Below, piece after piece: positions 1-8,890 of a DNA stretch of 39,825 nucleotides (position 1 is its first letter; every line of letters starts with the position of its first letter). The translations under genes were made by a program, and so were the position numbers. Under the pieces are notes generated by a model. That model was not told the DNA's origin, did not search any database, and saw nothing but the letters and a program-made list of their open reading frames with translations. This stretch comes from Clostridiales bacterium (GTDB lineage Bacteria; Bacillota; Clostridia; Oscillospirales; UBA644): positions 1-39,825 of the forward strand of contig QAKR01000055.1 of the NCBI GenBank assembly GCA_003343705.1, in the 5' to 3' direction.

Positions 1-644
1 TTGCACTTTCTTGCGGTCCACTTTCATATACCGTTCTTTTTACGAACTGTTCAATGATAATTCCAACCCTTTCTGGCAGATTTTTTTTCAATGAAAAAAT
101 TTATATATTACAGTATCTGGGAATTGTTCTTTTAATTATTGCGTTCTATTTTATATTTAATCCTCAAAAAAATGCCTCGCTTAATCCCAAATGGTTTTTC
201 TTAACATTATCAACTTTTATATCATGCGGGCTAATAGGTGTTTTACAAAAAACGCATCAATCATCTTCTCACAAAAATGAATTTTACATGTTTTTACTTA
301 TTTGTGTTGCCTTTGCAAGTATAATCTCATTTATAATGGCCTTAACTAACCATAAACAAAATCCGAGAAATTTAAATAAAAAAACATACATATCTATAAT
401 CTTTGCTGTTATATGCGGTATTTTTATTGGTGCATGCAATATTATAAATTTATATCTTTCCGGAGTGATGCAGGCAGCTATTTTTTTCCCGGCTTTAAAT
501 GGAATTTACATTATTGGTTCAGGAGTTGTTTCTATTATATTTTTTAAAGAAAAAATGACTATTAAGAAGGCTGTAGCTTTTATATTAGGTATTATCTCAA
601 TAGTACTAATTGGGAATGTCATACCATTATCTATATCATTTTAG
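1..644 (+). CDS. DMT/EamA-family permease, 3' part (cut by window edge)
   Basis: The reading frame is open from base 3 to the stop at 642-644, so the gene starts outside the window and the ATG at 54 is probably internal. The visible protein is about 213 residues of hydrophobic helices. It resembles the C-terminal part of drug/metabolite transporter (EamA) permeases: a helix ending in a Pro-Thr-Leu-Ser-Gly turn followed by Phe-Asn-Glu-Lys, then a second five-helix half ending in a Phe-Lys-Glu-Lys turn and a last helix. That Glu-Lys boundary at the end of each half is typical of EamA repeats. The protein should sit in the cytoplasmic membrane and move a small metabolite that cannot be named from sequence. 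Family call is likely; substrate is unknown. Confidence 0.7.
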   Translation, partial: ALSCGPLSYTVLFTNCSMIIPTLSGRFFFNEKIYILQYLGIVLLIIAFYFIFNPQKNASLNPKWFFLTLSTFISCGLIGVLQKTHQSSSHKNEFYMFLLICVAFASIISFIMALTNHKQNPRNLNKKTYISIIFAVICGIFIGACNIINLYLSGVMQAAIFFPALNGIYIIGSGVVSIIFFKEKMTIKKAVAFILGIISIVLIGNVIPLSISF

Positions 645-716
645 ACATATTTTATCTTATTAACAATTTTTTATTGTATTATATTTATAAATTTTTACAA
701 TTTTTAGTCTTTTGTA

Positions 717-746
717 TTGACATAATCTGTATTTGTGTGTTAAAAT
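717..746 (+). promoter_or_regulatory. Probable sigma-A promoter of hppA
   Basis: TTGACA at 717-722 and TAAAAT at 741-746 are separated by 18 bases. They lie about 45 bases ahead of the hppA start, which has an AAGGAGG Shine-Dalgarno site at 778-784. Confidence 0.7.
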
Positions 747-791
747 ATTTTACACAGCAAAGGTTTTAAAAATCAATAAGGAGGACTGAAA

Positions 792-2873
792 ATGGAGGCT
801 TTATGCATCCTTGCCCCGATCGGAGCTGTTTTTGCTCTTATTTTTGCGGGGTATAATGCGCTTTTGGTGAAACGAGCAAAAATAGGCAACGAAAAACTTA
901 AAACTTTGTCCGGCTACATAAAAACCGGTGCAAATGCATATTTAAAACGACAATACAAAACCGTTGGGATTTTCTTCGGGGTTGTATTTTTGTTTTTTTT
1001 AGGGATTGCATTACTTAGCCCGGATAAATTCAGCATATTTACGCCCTTTGCATTTATAACAGGCGGTTTCTTTTCAGGTCTTTCAGGTTTTTTAGGTATG
1101 CAAATTGCAACATCGGCAAATGCACGTACAACAACGGCGGCAGGAAAATCACTTAACAGTGGGCTTAGAGTTGCTTTTTCAGCAGGTTCTGTAATGGGGT
1201 TTGTTGTTGTCGGATTAGGCCTTCTAGATTTATCTATATGGTACTTCCTCTTAAAGTATATTTTCAACCTTAACGGCGCTGATATAACTATAAACATGCT
1301 GACATTCGGTATAGGAGCCTCGTCCATGGCTTTATTTGCGCGTGTCGGAGGCGGAATATTTACAAAAGCGGCTGATGTAGGGGCAGACCTTGTAGGCAAA
1401 GTCGAGGCAGGAATACCGGAGGATGATGCACGCAACCCTGCGGTTATTGCTGATAACGTTGGTGACAATGTAGGTGATGTTGCGGGGATGGGTGCGGATT
1501 TATATGAAAGTTATGTAGGTTCAATTGTTTCATCAATGGCTCTCGCAGTTGCAGCAGGGATGGAAGGTTGTTTACAAATGACTCTGCCCCTTGTTCTTGC
1601 CGCAGTTGGAGTATTAGCCTCTATAATTGGAACCTTTTTTGTACGGACTAAAGAAAACTTAGATCAAAAGCATCTATTAAAAGCTTTACGGAGAGGTACT
1701 GTTGTAAGTGCAGTATTATTTGCAGTTGCTGCATTCCCTCTTATATGGTTTTTATTGGGGCAAGATAAAATAGGAATATATTTTGCTATTATTTCAGGGC
1801 TTTTAGCAGGTGTTTTAATCGGGCTTTTCACCGAATATTTCACTTCAGATACATATAAGCCGACACGATGCATTTCAGAAAGTTCACAAACAGGAACAGC
1901 GACAGTTATTATAAGCGGATTCAGTCTCGGCTTAAAATCAACAGCCGCACCTATTATAATAATCGGAGCATCTATACTGGTTTCGTTTTATGTTTCCGGT
2001 GGAAATGTCAACCCCAAATTAGGGCTTTTCGGCATAGGTCTCTCAGCAGTAGGGATGCTTGCAACTCTTGGTATAACCCTTGCAACCGATGCATACGGGC
2101 CGGTAGCAGACAATGCCGGAGGGCTTGCTCAAATGGCAGAAATGCCGGAAGAGGTAAGAGAGCGAACTGACGCACTTGATAGTCTCGGAAATACAACTGC
2201 TGCAACCGGCAAAGGATTCGCAATAGGGTCCGCAGCACTTACAGCCTTGGCTCTTATTGTTTCTTTTGTTGACAAGCTTCCTAACGGAGGCGCCGGATAT
2301 GATCTTTCTCTTACAAACCCAATCGTACTTGTAGGGCTTTTTGTCGGAGCAATGCTACCGTTTTTGTTTGCGTCAATGACTATGAATGCAGTAGGTAGTG
2401 CAGCACAGAGTATTGTTTTAGAGGTTCGCCGCCAGTTTAAAGAAATTAAAGGTTTGTTAACAGGGCAAGCAACACCAGATTATACAAGATGTATAGATCT
2501 TTGCACAAAAGCATCATTACGTAAAATGATTATACCTTCCCTGCTAGGAATTGTATCCCCTCTTATTATAGGCTTTACTCTTGGCCCTTGCGGAGTTTCG
2601 GGAATGCTTATGGGGGCAACTGTTTCCGGATTTTTACTTGCTGTTTTAATGGCTAATGCCGGCGGTGCGTGGGATAATGCTAAGAAATACATTGAAGCAG
2701 GCCATTTTGGCGGAAAAAACAGCCAAAACCATAAAGCAACAGTTGTCGGAGATACTGTAGGTGACCCGTTCAAAGACACGGCAGGCCCTTCACTTAATAT
2801 TCTGATAAAACTTCTTTCAATCGTTTCCATTGTTTTCGCATCACTCTTTGCAGCATACAACTTTTTCGGATAA
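792..2873 (+). CDS. hppA: Membrane-bound ion-pumping pyrophosphatase, K+-stimulated type
   Basis: Integral membrane pyrophosphatase of 693 residues that couples hydrolysis of inorganic pyrophosphate to pumping of H+ or Na+ across the cytoplasmic membrane. The substrate-binding motifs are intact: DVGADLVGKVE at residues 195-205 and DNVGDNVGD at 221-229, followed by multiple helices to the C terminus. The segment GNTTAA at 466-471 has alanine where K+-independent enzymes have lysine, which places it in the K+-stimulated class; this rests on family knowledge. Sequence alone does not settle whether it pumps Na+ or H+. The start is fixed by AAGGAGG seven bases upstream. It is monocistronic, with its own promoter and a strong palindromic terminator after it. 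Confidence 0.97.
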   Translation: MEALCILAPIGAVFALIFAGYNALLVKRAKIGNEKLKTLSGYIKTGANAYLKRQYKTVGIFFGVVFLFFLGIALLSPDKFSIFTPFAFITGGFFSGLSGFLGMQIATSANARTTTAAGKSLNSGLRVAFSAGSVMGFVVVGLGLLDLSIWYFLLKYIFNLNGADITINMLTFGIGASSMALFARVGGGIFTKAADVGADLVGKVEAGIPEDDARNPAVIADNVGDNVGDVAGMGADLYESYVGSIVSSMALAVAAGMEGCLQMTLPLVLAAVGVLASIIGTFFVRTKENLDQKHLLKALRRGTVVSAVLFAVAAFPLIWFLLGQDKIGIYFAIISGLLAGVLIGLFTEYFTSDTYKPTRCISESSQTGTATVIISGFSLGLKSTAAPIIIIGASILVSFYVSGGNVNPKLGLFGIGLSAVGMLATLGITLATDAYGPVADNAGGLAQMAEMPEEVRERTDALDSLGNTTAATGKGFAIGSAALTALALIVSFVDKLPNGGAGYDLSLTNPIVLVGLFVGAMLPFLFASMTMNAVGSAAQSIVLEVRRQFKEIKGLLTGQATPDYTRCIDLCTKASLRKMIIPSLLGIVSPLIIGFTLGPCGVSGMLMGATVSGFLLAVLMANAGGAWDNAKKYIEAGHFGGKNSQNHKATVVGDTVGDPFKDTAGPSLNILIKLLSIVSIVFASLFAAYNFFG

Positions 2874-2890
2874 AGTAAAATAAAATATTA

Positions 2891-2921
2891 TGCAGTACGC
2901 ACTAATTTAGTGCGTACTGCA
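2891..2921. terminator. Bidirectional terminator between hppA and whiA
   Basis: A perfect 15-base inverted repeat (TGCAGTACGCACTAA and its complement) around a single base, just after the hppA stop. It is followed by a T-rich stretch on the plus strand and by TATTTTATTTTA on the minus strand, so it can end both the hppA and the convergent whiA transcripts. Confidence 0.8.
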
Positions 2922-3048
2922 TTGTTTCTTTATTTTATATAAAAAAGTGAATAAGGATTATTACCTACAGATTAAAACACAAGAGATGTTATTTACGTTA
3001 TATTCTGAAGTTAAAAATAATAGTACATCATTTTACATTTTTCTATTA

Positions 3049-3951
3049 CTAATTAATTTCATTTGCTTTTTCGATTATTTTCTTGAGTCTATGTGAAACT
3101 CCGGATTTTGAAAGTGGCGGGTCACAAAGTTCTGAAAGTTGAGCAAGAGAAAGTTCAGGGTTCTCTTGCCGTAGAATTGCAATTTGGGCAAGCTCGGGGG
3201 TAAGAGAAGCAAAGTTTTCCTTTTCCAGTTTTTTAATTGCGGCAAGCTGTTGTGCAGCCGCAGAGACTGTTTTATCAAGGTTTGCATTATCACAATTAAT
3301 TTGGCGGTTAACTGTATTGCGTATTTGCTTTTCAATTCCGGCATTCATATAATCAAAACAAAATGTTGTCGCGCTTAAAATATTTAAAAAATCTAAAATA
3401 CTCTCCGAGCTTTTAAGATAGACTACAAAATCACCATTCCGAACAGTTATTTTTGGTTTTATATCAAATGTACCAAGGGCAAAAACGATATCGTCAGCGA
3501 AAGATTTTTCATGAAATACAAGTTCTAAATGGTAGGATTTATTGGGATCTGATAAAAACCCTACACATACAAAAACTCCGCTTATAAAACTTTTAACACA
3601 ACATTCTTTCTTTATTAAATCAAAATCGATCTGGTGACCAACAATACTTCTCTCACTAACCGCCAGAATCTTTACAATCTCTTCCGATTGTTTTTTATTT
3701 AAACTAAGCTCATAAATCGGTTTTATATTACCCTTTACTAAAACATCTTTTACTGATGCTATTTCCGGAATTTCTTTATTTATATATTTTATAAAGAGTT
3801 CTAAAATATCATTATGCTCTGTCAAAACACGTATAAATCCCGGTAAAAAAGCATTACCGGCTGCAAGAAATCCATACCAAAATGATTTACGACAACAAGG
3901 TAAACGCTTTTGCGTACAAAGATTTATTTTAACATCGTATGAATACGACAT
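3049..3951 (-). CDS. whiA: WhiA, sporulation/division regulator family
   Basis: WhiA protein of 300 residues: an N-terminal region related to LAGLIDADG homing-endonuclease folds and a C-terminal helix-turn-helix (residues about 255-295, containing LSLAQLSELCDPPLSKSGVSH). In Firmicutes WhiA is a DNA-binding protein that affects cell division and chromosome organisation. I start at the ATG giving MSYSYDVK, because WhiA proteins usually begin this way and a GGGGTGAG Shine-Dalgarno-like site lies just upstream. A GTG three codons earlier (3960) would overlap the murB stop as GTGA. It directly follows murB. The usual rapZ and yvcK (gpm) genes that often lie between murB and whiA are absent here. 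Confidence 0.92.
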   Translation of the reverse strand: MSYSYDVKINLCTQKRLPCCRKSFWYGFLAAGNAFLPGFIRVLTEHNDILELFIKYINKEIPEIASVKDVLVKGNIKPIYELSLNKKQSEEIVKILAVSERSIVGHQIDFDLIKKECCVKSFISGVFVCVGFLSDPNKSYHLELVFHEKSFADDIVFALGTFDIKPKITVRNGDFVVYLKSSESILDFLNILSATTFCFDYMNAGIEKQIRNTVNRQINCDNANLDKTVSAAAQQLAAIKKLEKENFASLTPELAQIAILRQENPELSLAQLSELCDPPLSKSGVSHRLKKIIEKANEIN

Positions 3952-3956
3952 TATAC

Positions 3957-4838
3957 TCACCCCACATATCTGACTTCCGGAGTTAATGTTACACCGAACT
4001 TATCATAAACGGTTTTTTGGATATAAGATATAAGATCAAGCACATCTTTTGCGGTAGCCTGCCCGGCATTAATAATAAATCCGGAATGCTTTTCACTCAC
4101 TTTTGCACCGCCTATACTATATCCGCGAAGGCCACAATCATCTATCAATTTCCCGGTAAAATACCCTTCCGGGCGTTTAAAGACACTTCCGGCAGAGGGC
4201 ATTTCCAAAGGTTGTGAAGCACGTCTTTTTTTAATTAGTTCATCCATTTTATTACGGATCTCTTCAGGATTGCCTTTTTTAAGCTTTAATACTGTTGAAA
4301 AGATTACATCACCACTTTCAAAACGTGAATGACGGTATGCAAAATCGTGTTCTTCTTCAAAAACTTCTTTTATACGACCGTTTTTATCTACATATGTAGT
4401 TTTATCAACAATGCCGCTCATCTCTTCACCATAAGCACCAGCATTCATCACAACTGCACCGCCTACCGTACCCGGTATACCATGAGCGAACTCAAAACCG
4501 GTAAGACCGTTCTGTAATGCAAAATTAGCAACTTTTGCATTTGTTAACCCAGCGCCAACAGTTAACTCTGTTCCGTTTTGTTCAATAAAATTAAATTTAT
4601 CTGTTTTTATAACCGGCATGCGGAGCCCTTCATCCGATACAAGCAAATTTGATCCATTACCTAAAACAAAAAAATTAATATTGTTTTGACGTAGATAAGC
4701 GATCAGTGCCGAAAGCTTACGCAAGTTTTCTGGAGAAATTATTAAATCAGCAATACCGCCGATTTTAAATGTAGTATGGTTTTTCATAGATTGTTTTTGC
4801 ATAAATTCATAATCATTTTCAGTTAAAAATTTGATCAT
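3957..4838 (-). CDS. murB: UDP-N-acetylenolpyruvoylglucosamine reductase
   Basis: MurB, 293 residues, the FAD- and NADPH-dependent cytoplasmic reductase that completes UDP-N-acetylmuramate for peptidoglycan. Visible family blocks are the FAD-binding segment NGSNLLVSDEG (about residues 61-71), AHGIPGTVGGAVVMNAGAYG (about 119-138), the catalytic-serine block SAGSVFKRPEG (about 216-226) and the C-terminal CGLRGYSIGGAKVSEKHSGF. The length fits the short clostridial/Bacillus type. AAGGAG lies five bases ahead of the ATG. It is the first gene after a terminator and a structured gap, so it probably has its own promoter, and its stop is next to the whiA start. Confidence 0.96.
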   Translation of the reverse strand: MIKFLTENDYEFMQKQSMKNHTTFKIGGIADLIISPENLRKLSALIAYLRQNNINFFVLGNGSNLLVSDEGLRMPVIKTDKFNFIEQNGTELTVGAGLTNAKVANFALQNGLTGFEFAHGIPGTVGGAVVMNAGAYGEEMSGIVDKTTYVDKNGRIKEVFEEEHDFAYRHSRFESGDVIFSTVLKLKKGNPEEIRNKMDELIKKRRASQPLEMPSAGSVFKRPEGYFTGKLIDDCGLRGYSIGGAKVSEKHSGFIINAGQATAKDVLDLISYIQKTVYDKFGVTLTPEVRYVG

Positions 4839-4925
4839 ACAAACTCCTTAACAATTAACATGCACTGCAGGTTTTTATAAAATTATGGCCACTTAACTTT
4901 AAAAGTGGTTCATGATTTTCGAGAA

Positions 4926-5059
4926 TATTTTTTGTCTGACAAGGCAGACGACTCAGAAATACTACCGTATTTCAAGGAGGATAACACAGTCAGGTGAAAA
5001 ATAAACCGAAAAGACGGACCGATTTTATAGTTAATCGACTATAACTTATGTTAAAATCG
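4926..5059 (+). other. Structured element, possible small RNA or dispersed repeat
   Basis: No gene is visible in the 439-base gap 4839-5277, but it holds clear structure. Bases 4926-4940 can pair with 4989-5003 over 15 consecutive pairs, three of them G-T. Inside is a perfect seven-base hairpin (GAAATAC 4956-4962, loop TACC, GTATTTC 4967-4973), followed by an AAGGAGG at 4974-4980. Downstream CGATTTTA (5020-5027) pairs with TAAAATCG (5052-5059), enclosing another hairpin (5025-5044), and is followed by TTTTCATTTTT, which looks like a plus-strand terminator. A small inverted repeat (CCACTT 4889-4894 / AAGTGG 4903-4908) lies upstream, with only a weak promoter-like TTAACA/TATAAA pair before it. 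Strand is inferred from the terminator-like end. I do not recognise a named RNA family; it could also be a mobile palindromic repeat. Confidence 0.45.
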
Positions 5060-5110
5060 TTTTCATTTTTATATTATGCGATTATAATAAAAATTATATT
5101 AATGTAGGAT

Positions 5111-5134
5111 AAAACGCCGCCTAAGCGGCGTTTT
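5111..5134. terminator. Terminator after hprK
   Basis: A perfect ten-base stem (AAAACGCCGC, loop CTAA, GCGGCGTTTT) lies 144 bases after the hprK stop. The A/T ends of the stem let it act on either strand. It separates hprK from murB. The stretch 5135-5277 between it and hprK shows nothing else recognisable. Confidence 0.75.
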
Positions 5135-5277
5135 ATTATTTGACTATAACTATCCACCCAAGAATCAGCTTATCTTTATTTCCTATTTTCCAATATCTTT
5201 ACTGTTTAAAAAAGTTTCAAAAGTCAGTACACAATACATTTTAAATCTTCTACTTTTATAATAATATAAACTATTTT

Positions 5278-6219
5278 TTAATTTAGAGTCATTCCCATTT
5301 CCGCCTGAAGCCTCTTGTTAAGCTCTTCAGCAGCATTGTAGCCCATCTTCTTTTGACGGCTGTTCATAGCAGCAACCTCAATTATTATTGCAAGATTACG
5401 TCCCGGTTTTATAGGAATAGTAACAGAAGGTATCTTAAGCCCCAGAATATCATAATTCTCGTAATCAAGCCCTAAACGATCATACTGCTTTTGTTCATTC
5501 CATGGCTCAAGTTGAATTACAAGATCAACTTTTTCAGTATTTTTAACAGCTCCCATACCGAATATCCGGCGAACATCTACAATACCGATTCCACGAAGTT
5601 CTATCAAATGTCGGATAATCTCCGGTGATGAACCTACCAAAGTACGGTCTGATACACGTTTAATTTCAACAGCATCATCAGCAACTAGACGATGGCCTCG
5701 TTTAAGAAGCTCCATGGCGGTTTCACTTTTACCTACCCCGCTCTCTCCTAACATCAAAATACCTTCACCGTAAACTTCAACCAAAACGCCATGGCGTGTT
5801 ATACGGGGAGCAAGTTCAACGTTAAGATAACTTATAAGAGCTGAGATAGTACTTGAAGTGCTTTCTGCAGACATCAGCAGAGGAGTTTTATATTTTTTAG
5901 CATTTTCAATTATTTCAGGAAGAGGATCAAGTCCGTGTGTTATAATAACAGCTGGAATATTATGTTCAAACAACTTCTCTATTTTTTGGCATCGCTCTGT
6001 TTCAGAAAAGCCTTCTAAATAATTATACTCCGCCTTACCTAAAAGTTGTATACGATTTTGGTCAAAGTAGCCGTAAAAATCGGCAAGAGCAAGCCCAGGT
6101 CGATTTACATCGGCTGTATTAATTAATGTTTTTTCTGCACTTTCATCAGGCACATAAAAAGCCTTTAAATTAAGAGCAGATTGGAGTTTTGAAAGATTTA
6201 CCGTATATTTTTGTTCCAT
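5278..6219 (-). CDS. hprK: HPr kinase/phosphorylase
   Basis: HprK, 313 residues, phosphorylates and dephosphorylates Ser46 of HPr in carbon catabolite control. The N-terminal domain (1-130) is followed by the P-loop kinase domain with Walker A GESGVGKSE at 158-166, the conserved His in RHG at 143, the Asp pair at 181-182 and the signature LRGIGIVDV at 208-216. I start at the ATG giving MEQKYTVNLS, since a GAGGT Shine-Dalgarno site lies six bases before it. A longer frame with a non-ATG start at 6237 would place that site inside the gene. It follows ispH-S1 after a terminator-like hairpin that leaves no room for a separate promoter, so partial read-through is likely. Confidence 0.96.
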   Translation of the reverse strand: MEQKYTVNLSKLQSALNLKAFYVPDESAEKTLINTADVNRPGLALADFYGYFDQNRIQLLGKAEYNYLEGFSETERCQKIEKLFEHNIPAVIITHGLDPLPEIIENAKKYKTPLLMSAESTSSTISALISYLNVELAPRITRHGVLVEVYGEGILMLGESGVGKSETAMELLKRGHRLVADDAVEIKRVSDRTLVGSSPEIIRHLIELRGIGIVDVRRIFGMGAVKNTEKVDLVIQLEPWNEQKQYDRLGLDYENYDILGLKIPSVTIPIKPGRNLAIIIEVAAMNSRQKKMGYNAAEELNKRLQAEMGMTLN

Positions 6220-6229
6220 AGTTACCTCA

Positions 6230-6268
6230 AAAAACACAACTGCTCAGGCAATTTTCTAATCGCCTGAG
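6230..6268 (-). terminator. Terminator-like hairpin between ispH-S1 and hprK
   Basis: CTCAGGC at 6243-6249 pairs with GCCTGAG at 6262-6268. On the minus strand the hairpin is followed shortly by six T residues (6231-6236) and then at once by the hprK ribosome binding site. It could terminate or attenuate transcription into hprK. Confidence 0.5.
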
Positions 6269-6318
6269 AGCTGTATATATGTAATTTTATTAAGTGTAAT
6301 CGTTCTTTTACAAACAGA

Positions 6319-8334
6319 TTATTCAGCAATCTGAACGCCGTCAGCGGACTCTTCATTTGCTAAACCCTCAACTGAAGGAACAGCATCTGCGTCAGCAGTT
6401 GCTTCTACTATTAGAGGTTCTTCTTCGGAAAGAAGCGCTCTGATAGAAAGGCTTACGCGCTTTTCCTCATAGTTTATCTCAATTATCTGAGCTTTCACAA
6501 CATCTCCAACTTTAAGAACTTCGGAAACGTTTTCAACACGATGATTGGAAAGTTGAGAAATATGAATGAGACCATCAACATTATCAACAACACTGACAAA
6601 TGCACCGTAAGGCATAATTTTTAATACAGTGACATCTAAAACATCGTCAACTTTATATTTAGCTTTAAGAATTTCCCAAGGATTATCTTCAGACTTTTTA
6701 TAAACAAGAGAAATCTTGCGTTTTTCAGCATCGATTGCTTTTACTTCAACTTCGATTACATCACCGACTTTAACAAGTTCTTCAGGTGATTTTATTCTAC
6801 CCCAAGTTAAATCTGTTATATGAACCAGCCCGTCTACCCCTCCGATGTCCACAAACACGCCGAATTTAACAATAGATTTAACAACGCCCTTGTATCTTTT
6901 ACCGATTTCAATGTTTTCCCATATCTGTTTTTGTGCAGAATCAAGTTCTTCTTTAAGAACAGCTCTGATAGAACCTATGATTCTCATGCGTCTGCCACTT
7001 TCATCAACTTCGATTATACGGATGGGAAACTCTTTATTTACAAGAGTGTTTAAGTCAGTATCACGGCGTAAAGAAGCCAGTGATGCAGGGACAAAAACTC
7101 TGACTTTATTAACTAAAACAACTATACCGCCCTTAACAGCTTCAATAACTTTACATTTTAAAGTATCTCCGCTATCTTTTGCAGCAACAATTTTTTCAAG
7201 ACCCTTAATACTGTCTATTTTGGATTTAGAAAGTTGCGCTGTCCCTTCGACATCATTTACGCGCACAACAAAAGCTTCCACTTCATCGCCTACTTTAGGC
7301 GGGTTCTCCTCGTTGGAAAATTCATCTGAGGGAATAAAGCCTGAATGCTTTACACCTAAATCAACCTGAATCTCCGAACCGTTGACAGCAGTTATTATTC
7401 CCTTTACTCTTTCTCCATTGCGAATAATCTTCATTGAAGCTTCAATAGCCTTTGCAAAGTCTATTTCTTCCTCTTCTAAAGATATATTTTCGCTGTTTTC
7501 ACTAATCATGTTATTAAAAACCTCCTCGATTGTACTGCTGTGTGTGGACGCACCTGCAGACAATCCTATTTTTTTATAATTAACTAAATTGGGTAGCTCG
7601 TTTGGGCTTTCTATATGAAAAGCCTTACAGTAAAGGGAGGCTATTTCATAAAGTTTCTGGGTATTTGAACTGTTTTTACCGCCTACTATAACAAAAGCAT
7701 CAACTCTTTTAGCAAGATCTTCAACATCCTTTTGCCTTTCATAAGTTGAACTGCATATAGTATTGACAACGCGGACATTATTAAACTGTTCTAGATATTT
7801 CGCCATTTCGTTAAATTCAGATGCATTAAAAGTGGTTTGTGCCAAAAAAACAATTTCAGAGTCTATTCCACTTATATTATGCATTATTTTTTTCAATTCG
7901 TCAATATCTTTTACAATAAATTTTTTATTTTTTGTATTTCCAATTATACCTATAACTTCAGGATGTTTGATATTCCCTGCAATAATCACGTTTTCTGCAT
8001 TTGAAACAATATTGTGAATTTTTTTAACTTTAGGGCATGTTTCGTCAAATATTTCCACATTCTTGTTTACTAATGCTTCATAAACACTTCTGGGAATTCC
8101 GTGAGCACGAATAAACACTATACTTCCCGGTTCTATGTCTTCAATATTTTCAGTATTTATTACGCCTTTTTTTTCAAGTTCATCGGTAATTATATTATTG
8201 TGCACAATTTGCCCGAAAGTATAGATTTTCTTACTACCGTCATCATTTTTTAAAACTTCATTAAGGGCATTCACAGCCCGATTAACTCCAAAACAAAAAC
8301 CTATATTTTGAGTTTTTATGACCTCAAAGCTCAT
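6319..8334 (-). CDS. ispH: Fused IspH (HMBPP reductase) and S1 RNA-binding protein
   Basis: A 671-residue fusion. Residues 1-280 are 4-hydroxy-3-methylbut-2-enyl diphosphate reductase, the last step of the MEP isoprenoid pathway. The three [4Fe-4S] cysteines are at 14, 100 and 194; the substrate-binding histidines are at 46, 78 and 124 and the catalytic HPEV segment at 124-127. After an acidic linker come four S1 repeats (about 308-376, 390-455, 479-547 and 565-633) like ribosomal protein S1, then an acidic tail. This fusion is a known arrangement in Clostridia. It overlaps the plsC stop by 11 bases and belongs to the cmk-plsC-ispH run. Whether the S1 part works on the ribosome in this host is inference. 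Confidence 0.96.
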   Translation of the reverse strand: MSFEVIKTQNIGFCFGVNRAVNALNEVLKNDDGSKKIYTFGQIVHNNIITDELEKKGVINTENIEDIEPGSIVFIRAHGIPRSVYEALVNKNVEIFDETCPKVKKIHNIVSNAENVIIAGNIKHPEVIGIIGNTKNKKFIVKDIDELKKIMHNISGIDSEIVFLAQTTFNASEFNEMAKYLEQFNNVRVVNTICSSTYERQKDVEDLAKRVDAFVIVGGKNSSNTQKLYEIASLYCKAFHIESPNELPNLVNYKKIGLSAGASTHSSTIEEVFNNMISENSENISLEEEEIDFAKAIEASMKIIRNGERVKGIITAVNGSEIQVDLGVKHSGFIPSDEFSNEENPPKVGDEVEAFVVRVNDVEGTAQLSKSKIDSIKGLEKIVAAKDSGDTLKCKVIEAVKGGIVVLVNKVRVFVPASLASLRRDTDLNTLVNKEFPIRIIEVDESGRRMRIIGSIRAVLKEELDSAQKQIWENIEIGKRYKGVVKSIVKFGVFVDIGGVDGLVHITDLTWGRIKSPEELVKVGDVIEVEVKAIDAEKRKISLVYKKSEDNPWEILKAKYKVDDVLDVTVLKIMPYGAFVSVVDNVDGLIHISQLSNHRVENVSEVLKVGDVVKAQIIEINYEEKRVSLSIRALLSEEEPLIVEATADADAVPSVEGLANEESADGVQIAE

Positions 8335-8890
8335 ATATATGCTCCATAAGATTTTTACCTATTTCTTTATAATCCCCGTTCTCGGCACCAAACTCATTCC
8401 AGTTAATCGGTTTACCGATGATAACCTCATAACTGTTAAGAAAATGTATTTTCCTTTTGTATTTCAAATGGACAGGTAAAAGAGTGGCTTTACACTTATA
8501 GGTAAGCATAACAACGCCGCCCTTAGCATCAGAAGTGTCTCCTTCTCTGACACGTGTTCCTTCAGGAAAAATACCTATCTGCTTTCCGTCTTTTAAAAAC
8601 CGCATAGCTGTTTTAATTGCCCCCATATCGTTTGCCTTGCGGTCAACTGGGAAAGCACCGAACTTTTTAACGAAAAATTTGACGATAGGAACATGAAAAA
8701 GAGATTTCTTAGCCATGAAATGTATTTGTCGCTTAATCGCAACTGTTAGAAGAAAAACGTCAAAGTTAGAATAGTGATTTGCGCAAACTATCGTTGCGCC
8801 GTTTTCTATTAAATTTTCCTTCCCCGTAACTTTAAAACGGTTAAAAAGCTTAAAATAAATTAAAAATAAATAATGTGCAAACTTATACAT
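8324..8890 (-). CDS. plsC: 1-acyl-sn-glycerol-3-phosphate acyltransferase
   Basis: A 188-residue PlsC-type acyltransferase that adds the second acyl chain to lysophosphatidate at the inner face of the membrane. The catalytic H-X4-D motif is at His39/Asp44 (NHYSNFD) and the phosphate-binding FPEGTR at 108-113. A hydrophobic N terminus suits membrane association. The length is at the short end of the family. Its start overlaps the cmk stop by eight bases and its end overlaps ispH-S1, so the three genes are translationally coupled. Confidence 0.93.
   Translation of the reverse strand: MYKFAHYLFLIYFKLFNRFKVTGKENLIENGATIVCANHYSNFDVFLLTVAIKRQIHFMAKKSLFHVPIVKFFVKKFGAFPVDRKANDMGAIKTAMRFLKDGKQIGIFPEGTRVREGDTSDAKGGVVMLTYKCKATLLPVHLKYKRKIHFLNSYEVIIGKPINWNEFGAENGDYKEIGKNLMEHIYEL

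Noticed and set aside
914..1468. 184-codon open frame on the minus strand inside hppA
   Set aside because: It lies entirely within the well-supported hppA gene, has low-complexity composition, and no ribosome site; it is a shadow frame. Other antisense frames in hppA, ispH-S1 and the ABC genes were rejected likewise.
4994..5044. Possible 16-residue peptide gene (GTG start, basic sequence) inside the structured element
   Set aside because: The AAGGAGG is 13 bases from the GTG, too far for good initiation, and it sits within the folded element, so coding is not supported.
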